Of a stretch of 64,000 bases of DNA, positions 1 to 13,200 are shown one piece after another. A program made the translations under genes and the position numbers. The stretch covers positions 18,898,501-18,962,500 of the forward strand of contig JAWQUS010000027.1 in assembly GCA_036365455.1 (NCBI GenBank). Reading direction: 5' to 3'. The first letter of the stretch is position 1. Every line of letters begins with the position of its first letter. A model generated the notes under the pieces. That model made no database searches and was not told the origin of the DNA. It saw only the letters and a program-made list of their open reading frames with translations. This DNA is from Macrosoma leucophasiata (Eukaryota; Arthropoda; Insecta; Lepidoptera; Hedylidae).

Positions 1-422
1 AAATATTTTTTTAAATCACAATAAAAAATATTACTCTAATACCGTATTACAGTGCGCGCAGAACTTAAGTACAACTGAGTGCAATTGCAAGCGTAAACTT
101 TGCGCCAGTTTCTTAGCTCGCGTCGACGACACAGACGAGAAAAAGAAAGCGCATTTGAATATTAACATGTTAAAGCAAACAACTGCCACATTTCTCCTCT
201 CGTGTATCTCTTCTATACCATAAAATCGACTTGTAACTAACTTTACTGACCCACATAAGTTTTGCAGGTACTGTAGGTACTTATACGAATAAAAATAGTT
301 TTTGAAAAAAAAAAGCAATAATAAAAAAAATAGGGTGGAATAAAATTGTCAATTTGTTGTCACTTATTTATTTACAAGTACACAGGTACAAGGTTAAACA
401 TGTAATAACAAAAATGCGTTGT
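1..422. other. AT-rich sequence, nothing recognised
   Basis: No coding signature, RNA gene or repeat of the families defined here was recognised. Short A and T runs dominate. Confidence 0.4.
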
Positions 423-749
423 TTAAACTGGGCCCTTATATATACGGTTAGGATGCATCCATAAATTAATGCCGCCATTTTTATATTTCGCCCTCTCCCA
501 TTCCTCCAAGGTGCGATGCTGCGAGATTCCATTCAAACCTCTCCCCAATCCTACATATGATTTTTGAAAAAGTATGTTGCTGGTGGCTATGTATTGATTT
601 ATTTTTAAGACAATAACAAAAGGGTAATATTTTTTGGGAGTCCAAGCATAGACTGAGTCGTCAGAGTCATTGTGTACAATTTTAATTCGAGACACACTGG
701 TACTGTGATAGTGCATTTTATATTTTCTAGGGGAGTCATATTTTGACAA
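423..749 (-). CDS. Hypothetical ORF, 108 residues
   Basis: An uninterrupted 108-residue minus-strand reading frame lies just beyond the polyadenylation signal of the THAP-domain gene. The peptide is rich in Tyr, Lys and Asn and shows no motif, signal peptide or membrane segment that I recognise. It could be a 3' UTR read-through, a piece of an unrecognised mobile element, or chance. No splice partner was identified. Confidence 0.15.
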   Translation of the reverse strand: MSKYDSPRKYKMHYHSTSVSRIKIVHNDSDDSVYAWTPKKYYPFVIVLKINQYIATSNILFQKSYVGLGRGLNGISQHRTLEEWERAKYKNGGINLWMHPNRIYKGPV

Positions 750-874
750 GAAGTTTTTTATTCAGATTTTTTTCCCCATACTATTCTTCAGGATATTAGA
801 CATTTCTTGAAAATCAACAACGCACCTTTTGCCTGCAATCGTAGGGCCATAGAAATTATAATTTAAACAAAGGT

Positions 875-880
875 TTTATT
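875..880 (-). terminator. Candidate polyadenylation signal of the THAP gene
   Basis: AATAAA on the minus strand, about 135 bases downstream of the stop codon at 1014-1016. It supports the idea that the exon at 1014-1213 is a terminal exon. Confidence 0.4.
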
Positions 881-1013
881 TTCATCCCAGTCATGCAGCA
901 GTTCTCCCATACGGGCTTTTTAAATGTTAGGAACAGAATAGCAATTGCTATTTTTACCTCTTTTGAATTTTAGACGCCTTATCTCGTTGTTGGTTCTTCT
1001 GTTGCTCCTTCAT

Positions 1014-1213
1014 TTAGTTTTTTAACCGCTTTATTTCAATATTAAAGTCATTTTCAAAAACCAGGCGATGTTTTAAACTTTTTGCACGTACAAGAATATT
1101 ATTCAGAGATGGAGATGAGTTGTCATCTTGTTCAAGTAACGACACATCCGAACAAGATGACATGCTTTGTTTACCGTCACAATCTTTTATTGGAGGTGAC
1201 AGCGTTGCGACAT
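1014..1213 (-). CDS. THAP gene exon 4 (terminal; duplicate of exon 3)
   Basis: The acceptor is a CAG at 1214-1216. The coding part reads from VATLSPPIK to EIKRLKN and stops at a TAA where exon 3 has CAA. A possible donor-like GTAAAA follows at 956-957, but a polyadenylation signal at 875-880 favours a terminal exon. It is closely similar to exon 3 over most of its length but lacks about 60 bases present there. Confidence 0.55.
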
Positions 1214-4200
1214 CTGAAACAAAAAAAAACTGCATAAATATCACAAATATGGCATTAAGGCTTGGTAGAGCTCCAGTGGCGGAGCTCGCGGGCGTAGGCA
1301 CCGCCGCATTACCTAATATACATGCCGCTAAATGGTAGTGTTCAGCACTATCGTGTTCCGGTCAGGTGGTAATGTACGGCCCTGTAATTTCCGACACAGA
1401 GGCATAATATCTTAGGCCTCAGAAGTGGTAACGCATCTGCATTTTGCACTCTGGTCTTTGTGTGGGTGAATATAAGCTGCAGTCATCACTTAACATCAAT
1501 GTGAACTGCATGCTTGTTTACCACTTCCATTGCATATATATAAAAAAACGTCATTTTCGTAATAAGCGCCCCCTAGACACCATGAAATTGACACCCATAT
1601 CCGAAATTTAAAAAATAATATGTAAGCCATCTTGGATCGGGAAAAAATATCATTTAATTTTCGAAATCAGCACCCCAAGAAACCTCGAAATCGACACCCA
1701 CATTGCACACTACTATTATCATTTACATTACCCATTTAGCGGAATATAAATTGGGAAATGCGGTCGTGCTTGTACGCACTGGAGCTCCGTCACTGAAGCT
1801 TTACTACTGCATATTGAAATTCCTTTTTTTTTACCTCCTTTTAAACATTTATCTCGTTGTTGGTTCTTCTGTAGGTTTAAGTTGGTTGAAGAAATCGAAG
1901 AAAGTTTGGTTAAAGAACCAAATGAGGGTGTCATTTGGTTTTTTAACCGCTTGATTTCCATATCAATGTCATTTTCGAAAACCAGGCGATGTTTTAGACT
2001 TTTGGCGCAAACAGGAATATCATCCGGAGATGAATTGTCAACTTGTACAAGTAACGACTCATCCGAACGAGACATACTTTGTTTACTGTCATATTTTATT
2101 GGTGGTAATGGCATTGCGACACCTGAAATGAAATAAAGAAAAAAATTAATCAAGATCACTAAATGATATCTAAATCGGTTAGAAATCAAAAAGGGACGGC
2201 AAAATTTGACGTTTTTGTGTGGGACTTCGGTAGCTTAGTGGTAAAACGGCTGGACTGGTTATCCTGAGGTCGCAGGTTCGATTCCTGCCCGAAGTCAAAT
2301 TTCTCTTTCACATTTTTCTCCCATTATTCTATGATAGATTGCAATATATATACAATATCGTTAAAAAAAGACACTGATTTCATGAAAAATTTTTACTTAA
2401 ATCCCATTCATTAACGTGTTTTAATTTTTAATTTTCAAGATGGCGAGAAAATCAATGTGTGGGGAACTTGCCATAACTTTTTACAGTGTGAAGTTTTTTT
2501 TATCAAAGGACAAGTTCCACGTTGGCCCCGCACTATAAAAGATAGAGAAAATTGAGAAAAATACGTAGAATCATGGAAAAATACTCAATAAATAATTTGA
2601 ATCGTTGTTTTTTTCGTCGGAAATATTTTATGTAATTTTTGTATGACAACAATATGTCCCCATTTTGCTACTATGACATTCTTGTTTTTGAAATATACTT
2701 ACAACAATTAATTGAAAATATAATAAAAGATTTGAATAGCTGGAAAAGATTTACCCCCTTATTCATAAACGTACCTACATTAGATACGTTTTAGCTATAG
2801 AATGCTTTGTTTTTATCAGTTGCATTGTCAAATGTGCAGTATAGAAAAAGACGAAGGAGAGATGAGCAATACTAGCTAAAACACGTTTATGAATCCTCCT
2901 CAGGGTTAGTATTTTATGCTTCTTCTCTCAATATAGTGTACAAGGTGAGGGCCCAAGCGCCATACATTTTTGAATGTCTCCTATATCAATCTACATACAT
3001 TTTCATACTGCATCGACAGACGCGCGCGGCCGCCGTCGATCGCGATCCACGGAATTACAGCTTAAGTAGGAACGATCAGGGTCACACTCTCTTCTATCGT
3101 CTTATTATCACGTTTTTGTGCCCAAAATCCTAATAAAAATGTTTTAAGTATTAAAAAAATATAACTTACATGCTTTTTTATCTACGTTAGATTCAGATTG
3201 AAAATCAAACGGAATAGCTCCATATATAAGTTTGGCTCTAGCGAATGACTTATAAATATATGTCGGTTTGAAATGATCTTCGCAAATACGACGATTCTTT
3301 AATTCATAATGTGGCATTGGAACAAGCTTAGGATTACCTGAAACAATAGCAAATAAGTTGTTGTTGTCTTTTATGTGAATATTGTTACCGACAGCGGCAA
3401 ACAAGCATGCAGTTTATGTTGCAGGTTAGTGAATAAATAAGCCTATCCGTGGTAATAATAGGTAGAGCTCACCTCCTTATAAAATACAGGGCAAGTGGCG
3501 AGAGCACAGGTGGTTAGCAGCCTAACTTTTATGAATTAATGATTAAACAAAATATAGCATGAACAGATTTAACTTTTAAATGTAAAAAATGTAGGTACAT
3601 AATGAAATGAAAAAGCATATCGCCTCTTTACAAGAATAATGTGACATTTCATCTAAATCGTTCTTTATGAAATGCAACACTATTCTTACAAGAATAACGT
3701 GTAATTTCATCTAAATCGTTCTATATGAAATGTCACATTATTCTTGTAAAGAAGCGATATTGTACCTTGTTTTGGCAATAATAAATTATTTGGAAACATT
3801 ATCAAAAATAAACAAATACATGCAAAATATCTCTCCTCTAAGAAATTTAATTGAATAATTTGATTCTTTTCTTTGAATTTTTAGTTTTAAACAGATTATA
3901 AAGGAGATCCGCCACTTTGTATGGGGCATTGGTACATAATTGTACATCAATAAAACTTTTCGTCCTCACACATTAATACATAATATGTATTATACTACTA
4001 TTTAAAACATATTTCACTTCGTTGACGCGTGGGGTTCATGAGATGTACCAATTTAAAAATTGTAAGAATGGAGTCGTTTTTCCGCCCTATTTTTTTTTAT
4101 TTTTGTACTAATAGGCGCTAATTTAAAATTGACGGTTTGTAGATTGCTATTATCGCTAAGAAAGTGATTTGTACACTAAATTTGAAAAAAAATAAATTTT

Positions 4201-7200
4201 GATTTTGCCTGTATTTCCAAGTGTTTTATGGATAAGAAATATAGTGGAAGAAGATAGGTATAACCATATAACCAAAAGTCTTAGGAATCGGCGTGCATGT
4301 ATGTTGAGAATGATGAATGTAGAAGAAGCACGGGAGGTGTGTTAGGACCGGGATATCTGGTGCTCCACATTCTCTGCCTATCCCGAAAGGGACTTGGCGT
4401 GAAGATAGATGAATTAGACGAGCCGGTTGGTCCAACGGTGGGAGACGACCGATTGAACCGAGCCTCAACGGTTCGGTTCGATCTCTTATTTATTTATATG
4501 GTCTACAAATATTTAATCTATAAAAATCGAAAAGGGAAAGCGAAATTTGACACATCGGTGTGGGACTTCGGTAGCTTAGCGGCTGAATTGGTTATCCTGA
4601 GGTCGCAGGTTCAATTCCTGCTCGAAGTAAAACTTTTCTTTCCGTCATTTCTTTAATTTCTAAAGTTTACTTGCATGTGTTATTGCGAAAAATAAATAGT
4701 ACAACTACAGATATTTGTTTGACATCTGGGTGTTTGTGTATGTGATGTGTGTGTACAACAGCACCCACAACACAGGTTTACGTGACCCTGGCTTGGGAAC
4801 ATTTGAATTATGGTTACGTAACATGATTATTTCACAGGAATAAAGACAGCTAGCATGTAGTGTCCCATTCCTTAGCAACAGTGTCCCATTTATTAGCAAC
4901 ATATGTAGAGTCAAATCGCTTGACTTGATGAAATAATTTAATAGGATAGTTTCCTAAATTTTAATCTCCATAAAAGGTAATTGCGTTGTCCGATATTTGA
5001 CGGGCTATTACACAAAACATTAAACACTGCCTCCAAACTCACACGGGCAACAATTACCATATCTCCAGATATCTCATGAAATTTCAGGATTTTCAGAACA
5101 AAAATGAAAGCGAATATTTTCAAAGGCGTCTTTATAAGAAAAGTATATCTACGAGGAATAATGCCTTACGAACTCTACCAGTAGTAAATGACGGCTACTG
5201 ACGTTATATGAATTAGCTCCCATATCGGAATGTTAAAGCATCAGTAACAAACAGGCTTGACCACACAAGCTCCGTCCACACCTTAAAATGATTCTATAAA
5301 ATGAAACGGAGGGCGTGGATCATTGCAGTTTTCCTCTTATAGGTACCTTATACCTACCTACTGAATTGTGAAAATATATTGCACAATTCGACCTTTTCTT
5401 TTCACATTTTGAAACGTTTATATTTACTTACTGGTGGTAGAGCTCCAGCGATAGCGATACCTTATCTACTTGCCCCTAAAACCATTTACGGTAGTGCCGT
5501 AAACTATTAAGTTTTCGTCATTCATAATTTTGGCACAGAGTATATCTAAGGCCTCAGGAGTGGTAACGAATTTACATTGAAATCACTAATTTTATGTAGA
5601 TGTGAATAGGCTACAGCATTACTTACCATAAATGATAAATGTAAACTGTATTGCCACTTTGAATTTAGAAAAAAAAACTAGATAAACAGTTCATACAAAT
5701 AACAAAATCTATCAGTTCAAACACCAAAACGTAGTAAGAAATATTAATTTATACCCAACTACTTCGCGTGCTATTTTTAGTTTAACACTAGCCGCTCAGC
5801 CCGGCATCGCACGATAATGAGACAATCTACTCTACTACGTTCCAGTTTTCACAACATTTATGGTGTGTACGTAGAATCTATAGTAATATTAGCATTGATA
5901 GGGAAAAAACGCAATCAAATAGACACATGAAAAATATAGCAAATATTTTATGTTGTTAATATTTAAAAAAAAATACTCAACAGAAATAAGTAAGCATCTA
6001 AAAAATTTCAAAAACAAACAAAAAAATCTAAAGCAACGTATAAATTAGATAATTTACGTAATATTTTTTTTGTAAACATTGTTTATTCACTATTTTAATT
6101 AAAAATTAAGTAATTTCTTCATTAAATAGGTAAGTACAGTCAAATTAATTTTTCATCACTTTATGTTCTTAAAACTTCAAAAATAAGTACAACAGAACTG
6201 TTCTCAAGATTGAGCTTAGTATCTAATAAATTAATCTCTGATTTCAATTTTATGCTTATGGTATTATAAAAAAAAAATAGATGACTGACCTTTATCATGT
6301 TGACGAAACTTTTCACTTTTTTCTAAATGTCCGAACACTTATAACACTTTATGCTATCGAAATGTCATTTTCACAATTTATTAATATGAATTAAATTTCG
6401 AACACTACATGTGAATTCTTTATAAATGTAAACTGCCAGCACTATAACATAACAGGAATCGATACGATTCTCGATTACTTGAAAAGAAAATCGATTTGTG
6501 AATCGATAGCGATGGACGGCGTTTGAGTCGGTGTGAGAGTCGAAATAGGTCAGTATTTGTTTTTATAACAACCCCCACTTGAGCTGCGCTCGCGCATGCC
6601 ACGACTTAGCTCTATAATTCCAGTCCGATTATTGTTTAAGAATAATAAATTATGATGAGTGACGATTGAAATTATGATCACGCGATGTAATTTTTTTATA
6701 ATTTCAGTTTAATTTGAAATATTTACGAAATTCTTGAATTTCGCTTATACAATATTTATTAATTATTAGAGTTACAGATTAGGTATTTTATAAAATAAAT
6801 GTAAGTAGGTATAAAGGGCACGTATATAAATATTGTTTTTATAATTTACTGACTAAGGTGAGGGCATCAATATATACAATCAATCAATACACCTATTATA
6901 ATGTTGATGCTAGGAGTATTTAAGTGTAAATTGTTTTATTGTTGAAGCCAGAACGATGCTTAGGTAAACTTATTTCAGAACTAACTTTAAGTTTGTGGAG
7001 GAACGGGTGGAAGTGTTCCTCCGACGAAAAGGGAGGATCCTCCGACCAGGCGAGGTGATAGTGCCTGGCGGGCCGCGGTCCAACGGTTGAAGTTGGGAAG
7101 TTGTATATATGCTGTTGTATTTTACTGGTGGTAGAGCTCCAATGACAGAGCTCGCGGGCGTAGGCACCACCGCATTACCTGATTTACTTGCCGCTAAATG

Positions 7201-10200
7201 GTAGCGTTCAGCACTATCGTGTTCCGGTCAGGTGGTAATGTACGGCCCTGTAATTTCCGGCACAGAGGCATAACACCTTAGGCCTCAGGAGTGGTAACCA
7301 CTGTGGTATTCCACTAGTTGGCGCCTTAATGTAGTGGACGCTACAAGTTGTAGGGGAAAAACAACTTCGAACAGATTTTGAACTGGATCCTATTGGGTAC
7401 GGAAGATGCGTTTGAAGACTAATTTTCTTTTCAACAGGTTTAATACGTCCTTGAGCTGTACCATTGTCAATTCAATCTTTAAAAGTAGAGGATATGAATT
7501 AAAAAAGAGTAAAATATTTTTTATGAACAACGAATTGGCGCGTCCTTATAGAGCGAGCAGTGCGAAAAATAAATTAAAAGCTTGCGGTTTGTGCAGAGAA
7601 AGCCTTAATTGCCTTAATTCGACGTTAGGTACATAGTTTTACATGGAATCGGAGTTCGAGGACCATTCACTATTGTATTACTTATGCTATCTGTCACTGC
7701 CGTAGTGGTAGTCTTAAGACTGGATAATATCATTTTTTGTATGAAAACAGAAATTTCAATCTCCCTCCTGAGGTTTAAGTTGTGCTGCTTCTTTTCCGAA
7801 AATTACAGGGCCGTATCTGACCAGAACATCGTAGCACTGAATACTGCCATAGATTAGCGAGCTATTGCTGGATACGGGCGGCTCAAAACTTTTCGTTATG
7901 ACAATCTTTGGGGGAGGCTTTTGTCCAGGTCCCAATATACATCTTTTGGCTGAAATTATAAAAGGGCTAATAGCGAGTATCGACACAGCCTTTTGGTCAC
8001 AGGACAAGTGCCAATTGCTATCCCCCTAAATATGAAAGCAACTGCCTGAGAGACCTTTGTAAATCCGCAATTTGAGCACAGTTAAGAAGAACAGGGCGCT
8101 TTACTAGGGTGGGTGAGATAAAGGTAAGTATACGAATACAAGGTGGGCGTATCTAAAGATATTTTCCACATCATAGGTGTTTTTGTTATTAACAATTCTG
8201 GGATGTGCCCAGTACTATTCTGGAGTGGGCGCGGTCCCCCCTCTTCCTATGCCCATGAGGGTATGACAATCGCTCTTGTAAATCGGCTGGTACGAGTAAT
8301 TAAATGGCTATAAGAGGTCATGGTCCGGCCGCAGGTAGGTGTGAAGTGGAAAGTGCGTGCAGCGATGCCAGACGTCTAGGAAACGAGGTAATGACGGCTT
8401 TGGTAATAATTCCATTGCTTTTTGTTCATAGCCTTGAGTTGCGCTTCCCATAGAGCCCTAATCAATGCCTTTTTACCCTTTTGCCTTATTACGCGGGGAA
8501 ACCCTCATGGGCACCCGCCGTCTAGGGGAAAAGACAGCGGATAGTGTGAGACTCGTACTACAAAATCCCGCGGTGTTCAGACTCGTTCGCCATCAGTAGC
8601 GGGGTCAGGGGAACGCTTACGCACACATCCGCGACCCCGCCGGCGGCTGTTCGTCTCCGAGCCCTCCTGAGGTTGAGCTCTTTGGCTCCAACCGACCACT
8701 CTCAACACCATGGGTCCCAAGACGCCCGGGTGGAGAGGTTGGGGCACACAGTTCGGTCTCGGGGGAGCGAGAGCGTCGTAGAAGTTCAATGCTCAGCCGC
8801 CCCCTCGAGGCCCCACCACGTCCCTATCGAGCGGCGGGACCACCTCTAAGCGGCTGGGGATAGGGTGTAGGGCCAACGACATACCCATTGGTAAGAGGTA
8901 TACCAATCCCATATCCCAGCCGTCTCCTCACCACAGCAGCGAGTGGCGGGCAGAGCCACGCCAAACGCCGCTCCCTCACTGGGCTCCTCTTAGCTTCGCC
9001 GATGTGGGGACAACCACCGACTACTAAGCCCCCCCCCCCCCCCCCTTCCCCCGGCGACTGGACATTGGAGATCGAATGCTTTGTCAAACTTCAATTATAG
9101 ATACTGACCAACACTGCCAGTAGATATTCTTATCTTTTTTAATAAGGGTGACAAACAGTTCTTATCGATGGTTAGTGATTACTGCAACCTATTAACATCT
9201 ACGCTGAAACCGGAGGTCAAAATGCGTTGCACCACTGAGGTCTAAGATATTTTGCCTGTATGATAGTTATTAAGGAGCCATACATTCAAATAGATTAGAA
9301 AAATCTCTAGAAAGGGCTTATTTGGATCTGGACTGAAGATATTTTCCAGTCCTTTCACTCCTTTTCATCATCATCCTTTACCTCATCTATCGTCTTTAAC
9401 AATTTAAATGATGCTCATGTTAAGGCTGGGTTAGCAAGATCATTGGTCATTTAGTCCCATTACGTTCGTTTTTCAACCTCAGTGGTTTTATTGCGATTCA
9501 GTATTCCTTTTTTTATGACCAAATACATAAATTACTCTATAAAGACCCTTCAACGGGTAGATTATTGTAGGAAATTAGACTTCATTGTCCATGACTATTT
9601 ATACTACCTGGCGTCCTGCTCACTGTACTCTATACGTGCGAGTGTAACACCTGCCACCTTTACAGAACTCGGATGCTTACAGAATCAGATGAAAGAATCT
9701 GAGTTTTTTAATGGAATCCGTCAACAGTCGGGCTCGGCGTGAATTTCTACCTGCATCTCATCTGCAATTGTGGAACGAATTTCTCTCCGTTGTCATGCCT
9801 AATAGAACAGTTTTATTGTGTGTGCTTCTAGGTATTTCCCCTAGGTAAAAGAGTACTTCATTGCTGCCACCGTGTAGACAATTGTCCTGGTGTTGCAATA
9901 ATTCGTAAAGCATGGTAACTAGTAGGTGACTACTTTCCATCAGTTGGCCTGTCTGCTTGTCTTTCTAATGAGATTTATCGTACAGCAACTATTAGCCAAC
10001 AAAGACTGTGTTGTAATGCGCATGTTTTAAAACAAACGCAGATAGAAATTCATGGATTATACATTCCTAGGCGGTCACACAATCGTGCGGCGGTTTCGCC
10101 CACATCCACCCGTGAAATGTTTCATTGGCGACATAGTGTTTGGAAGTAAGTAGATACGTTTCATCTAGGTACATCATATTTTAATTTAGATACACATTCC

Positions 10201-13200
10201 TCTAAGTCCTCCTTCTACATCTTTAGCAACAACAACATTGTTTGGATCTTATGAAACTAAGTTTGTCAAAGGCAGGAAGAAATGGTGGGCAAGGCAGAGA
10301 CACGACATGGTAAAGGTTAAGTGATGACTGCAGGCTGCAGTCATCACTTAACATCAATGTGAATGTGAATAGACACCCACCCACACAAAGACCAAGGTCA
10401 TAATACAGATGCGTTACCACTCCTGACGCCTAAGGTGTAATGCCCGTGTGCCGGAAATTATAGGGCCGTACATTACCACCTGACCGGAAAACGATAGTGC
10501 TGAACACTACCATTTAACGGCAAGTACCTATTATTATTAATATTAGGTAATGCGGTGGTGCCTACACCCGCGAGCTCGGTCACTTAAGCTCTACCACCAG
10601 TAAATAACCAAAATTGATCAGCGTAGACGTGCAAACGCAAAAGGATGGGGAGTAATCTTTTTTTTTTTGCTCGTCCGCCCCGGATGTCATCCATGCAAGC
10701 TATAGATTAAGATCCCACTGCAGAATTATTTCGTTCATCGAGATATGCCGCAATTTTTTTTACGCATGATATTTATAATATAGAAGTTATTATGTCCACT
10801 GATTAATGAATCAATCTCTGGTGTTGGTGAGGCGAGATGGGGACCGTGGGCGCCCCCGACTTAACCAAGTTAGATCGAAGGGTGCGATTAGGCGTTTTTT
10901 TGTGAGAGTACAATTCAAGCATTCACTGACGTAAAACGATGTTTGCGAAACGTTCGTGTGGTGCAAAGACCTTTGGATGATAAGTTTACAGTTTTAAGAT
11001 AATTATGACTAATGACTAACGATTCAGGGACTAATCGAATGTTGGTAAACAGATTCAGAATCCTAATCGTTCTAAAGTGCTGCATTTATATGAATTATAA
11101 AAAAATAACAAGATTTTCCTAGGAATCAAATGGTTTCTATTTTTCCATAAAGAATAGGTAGTAGATTACGTGCAAGGCAACAAATAAAGCAGAACACTAA
11201 CGGTTTACCTCAGTCTAATTGGCATACCCGCTGGAGAAATCGCCGCTCGATGATCTTAGCTCACCGTTTACACATGGCCAATGTGTGTTATTGCAATGTT
11301 CATACAATGCCCATAGTTTGTGTTTGAAAATTTCACATTTATTTGAGTCGTTCGTCGTTCTGTCATACTGTAAATATCAAAACCATGACCGTAAAAAAAA
11401 ACGGAAGGGTCATGGTAAGAATCATCGGTGTGAGCAACGCGTTTGAATTAAATTTGTTTTCGCTCGCGTTATTTTTCTGCGACAACTTCTAAGATATTCT
11501 TCGGTTAAGATTGTCTTCGGTCTCTCGGTAGTTTGTTAGTCATAGCCCAAAGTTAAGACCTGTGCAATAGTTTCATAGTGTAGATAAATGCATTAAGGTA
11601 ATATGGGGCTGACATGGTCAAGACAGGGACAGTCCCTTCTTCTTCTTCATGTCAACGACTTCAAAGCGAAATGTAATAAGTTAAAGAATCTTGGCCAAAA
11701 ACTTGGCAATGGCCACCGCATTATCCGTAGCCCCGCTAAGGTCGCTTGTGGAGCAGCTAGTGGGACACAGAGGGCAAACCATCAGATGAGCCATCGTCTG
11801 AACGGATTCTCCACAGTCAAACATCGTATTGGCTGAGAAACCCCACTTAGCCAGGTTTTCCCTGCAGCGACCAACCTGGGATCGCAGACGATCAAGCGAT
11901 TTCCATATTGGCCACTGCAGGTTATGGCCAGGAAACAGGGACTCCGAAGGTGGTGTACAAAACCTGAAGAAGGAGGACACTAAGTCACTTAGAAAGCCCC
12001 TAAAAAATTAGTATTAAAACTTAAAAAAAAAATCATTTGTTTGTTTTCTACAGGACCCTAAACCTTAGAACGGAAGACAAATGTTTCACAAAAGATGATA
12101 CCGGTACCGGAGTGGCCACCGTGAAATCTTGACTGACCGGTCTGACGGTCCCTGCCACATATCCGATCATGTGTAAGTACTAGCTGCTTAGCACTTTCAT
12201 ATCTTGGTGGGGGTACCTAAGTGTTAATTGCATTGCACTTTAGCTTTTCTAAATCGCTGATATAATCGCATTCTGATCTACAATTTTGATCAAATGAACA
12301 CACACGACTTAGCACTTTCCATTGAGCTTGATGACTGAGCAATGTTTTGATTATTTTAAAACGAAAATGGAAAGAAAAACTAAAATATATATCTATGTAT
12401 GTATCTTCACGCCAGGTCCCTAACGGGGTAGGCAGAGAGTGTAGAGCGCCAGATATCCCGGTTCTGACAAACCTCTCGTGCCTCGTCTACCTTCATCATT
12501 CTCTTCATACATGCACGCCGATTCCTAAGACTTTTGACAGACAGAACTCGACCTATTTGGTCATGGTAGGTCAGTCTTGGTCTTCCTGGGCCTCTGCAAC
12601 CATCCACATTCGCATTGTATATCTGTTTAGTCATTCTCTCATTCGACATTCTTTCTATATGCCCGAACCATCGGAGCATGCCCTTTTTCATTTTTACACC
12701 GATACTATCATTCACAATATATATCTAATAGATAAAATTCTTGTGTCACAGTGTTTCTAACAATACTCCTCCGAAACGGCTGGACAGATAGTTATGAAAT
12801 TTTCCATGTATATTTCGTAGGTATGAGAATCGGTTGTAGTCTATTTATTATATCCCTAAATGTTGAGGGTGATTCTCCCCAAACATTTTTTTTTTCGATT
12901 TTTTGGACATATAATTTTTATGGCTCTAAGGCGATACGAAGTTCATCTGGGCAGCTAGTACCAGGTATACTTAAAATTATTATAAAAGTACTAACTACAG
13001 TTATCTATGTATGTTGCAAAAGGTCCAACTTAAAAACTGGTGCATGTTTAATCTTAATTCCCGCATAGAACATAGTTGGGGCGAGTCGTTAGTTGAACGA
13101 TAAAGTAAATCAATTATAGTAGTACTTCATTAAAATGCTGAGATATGATAATTTTATTTTGTTACAGTAGGTAATTACAATAATTATTACATTTAGAATG

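Noticed and set aside
2224..2297. Functional tRNA gene
   Set aside because: The acceptor and T arms fold well, but the anticodon stem has a mismatch and the same core with the same flanks recurs at 4560, 59281, 59592 and 61565, so it is a tRNA-derived SINE.
12347..12760. 137-residue plus-strand protein
   Set aside because: Antisense shadow of the family E LINE fragment.
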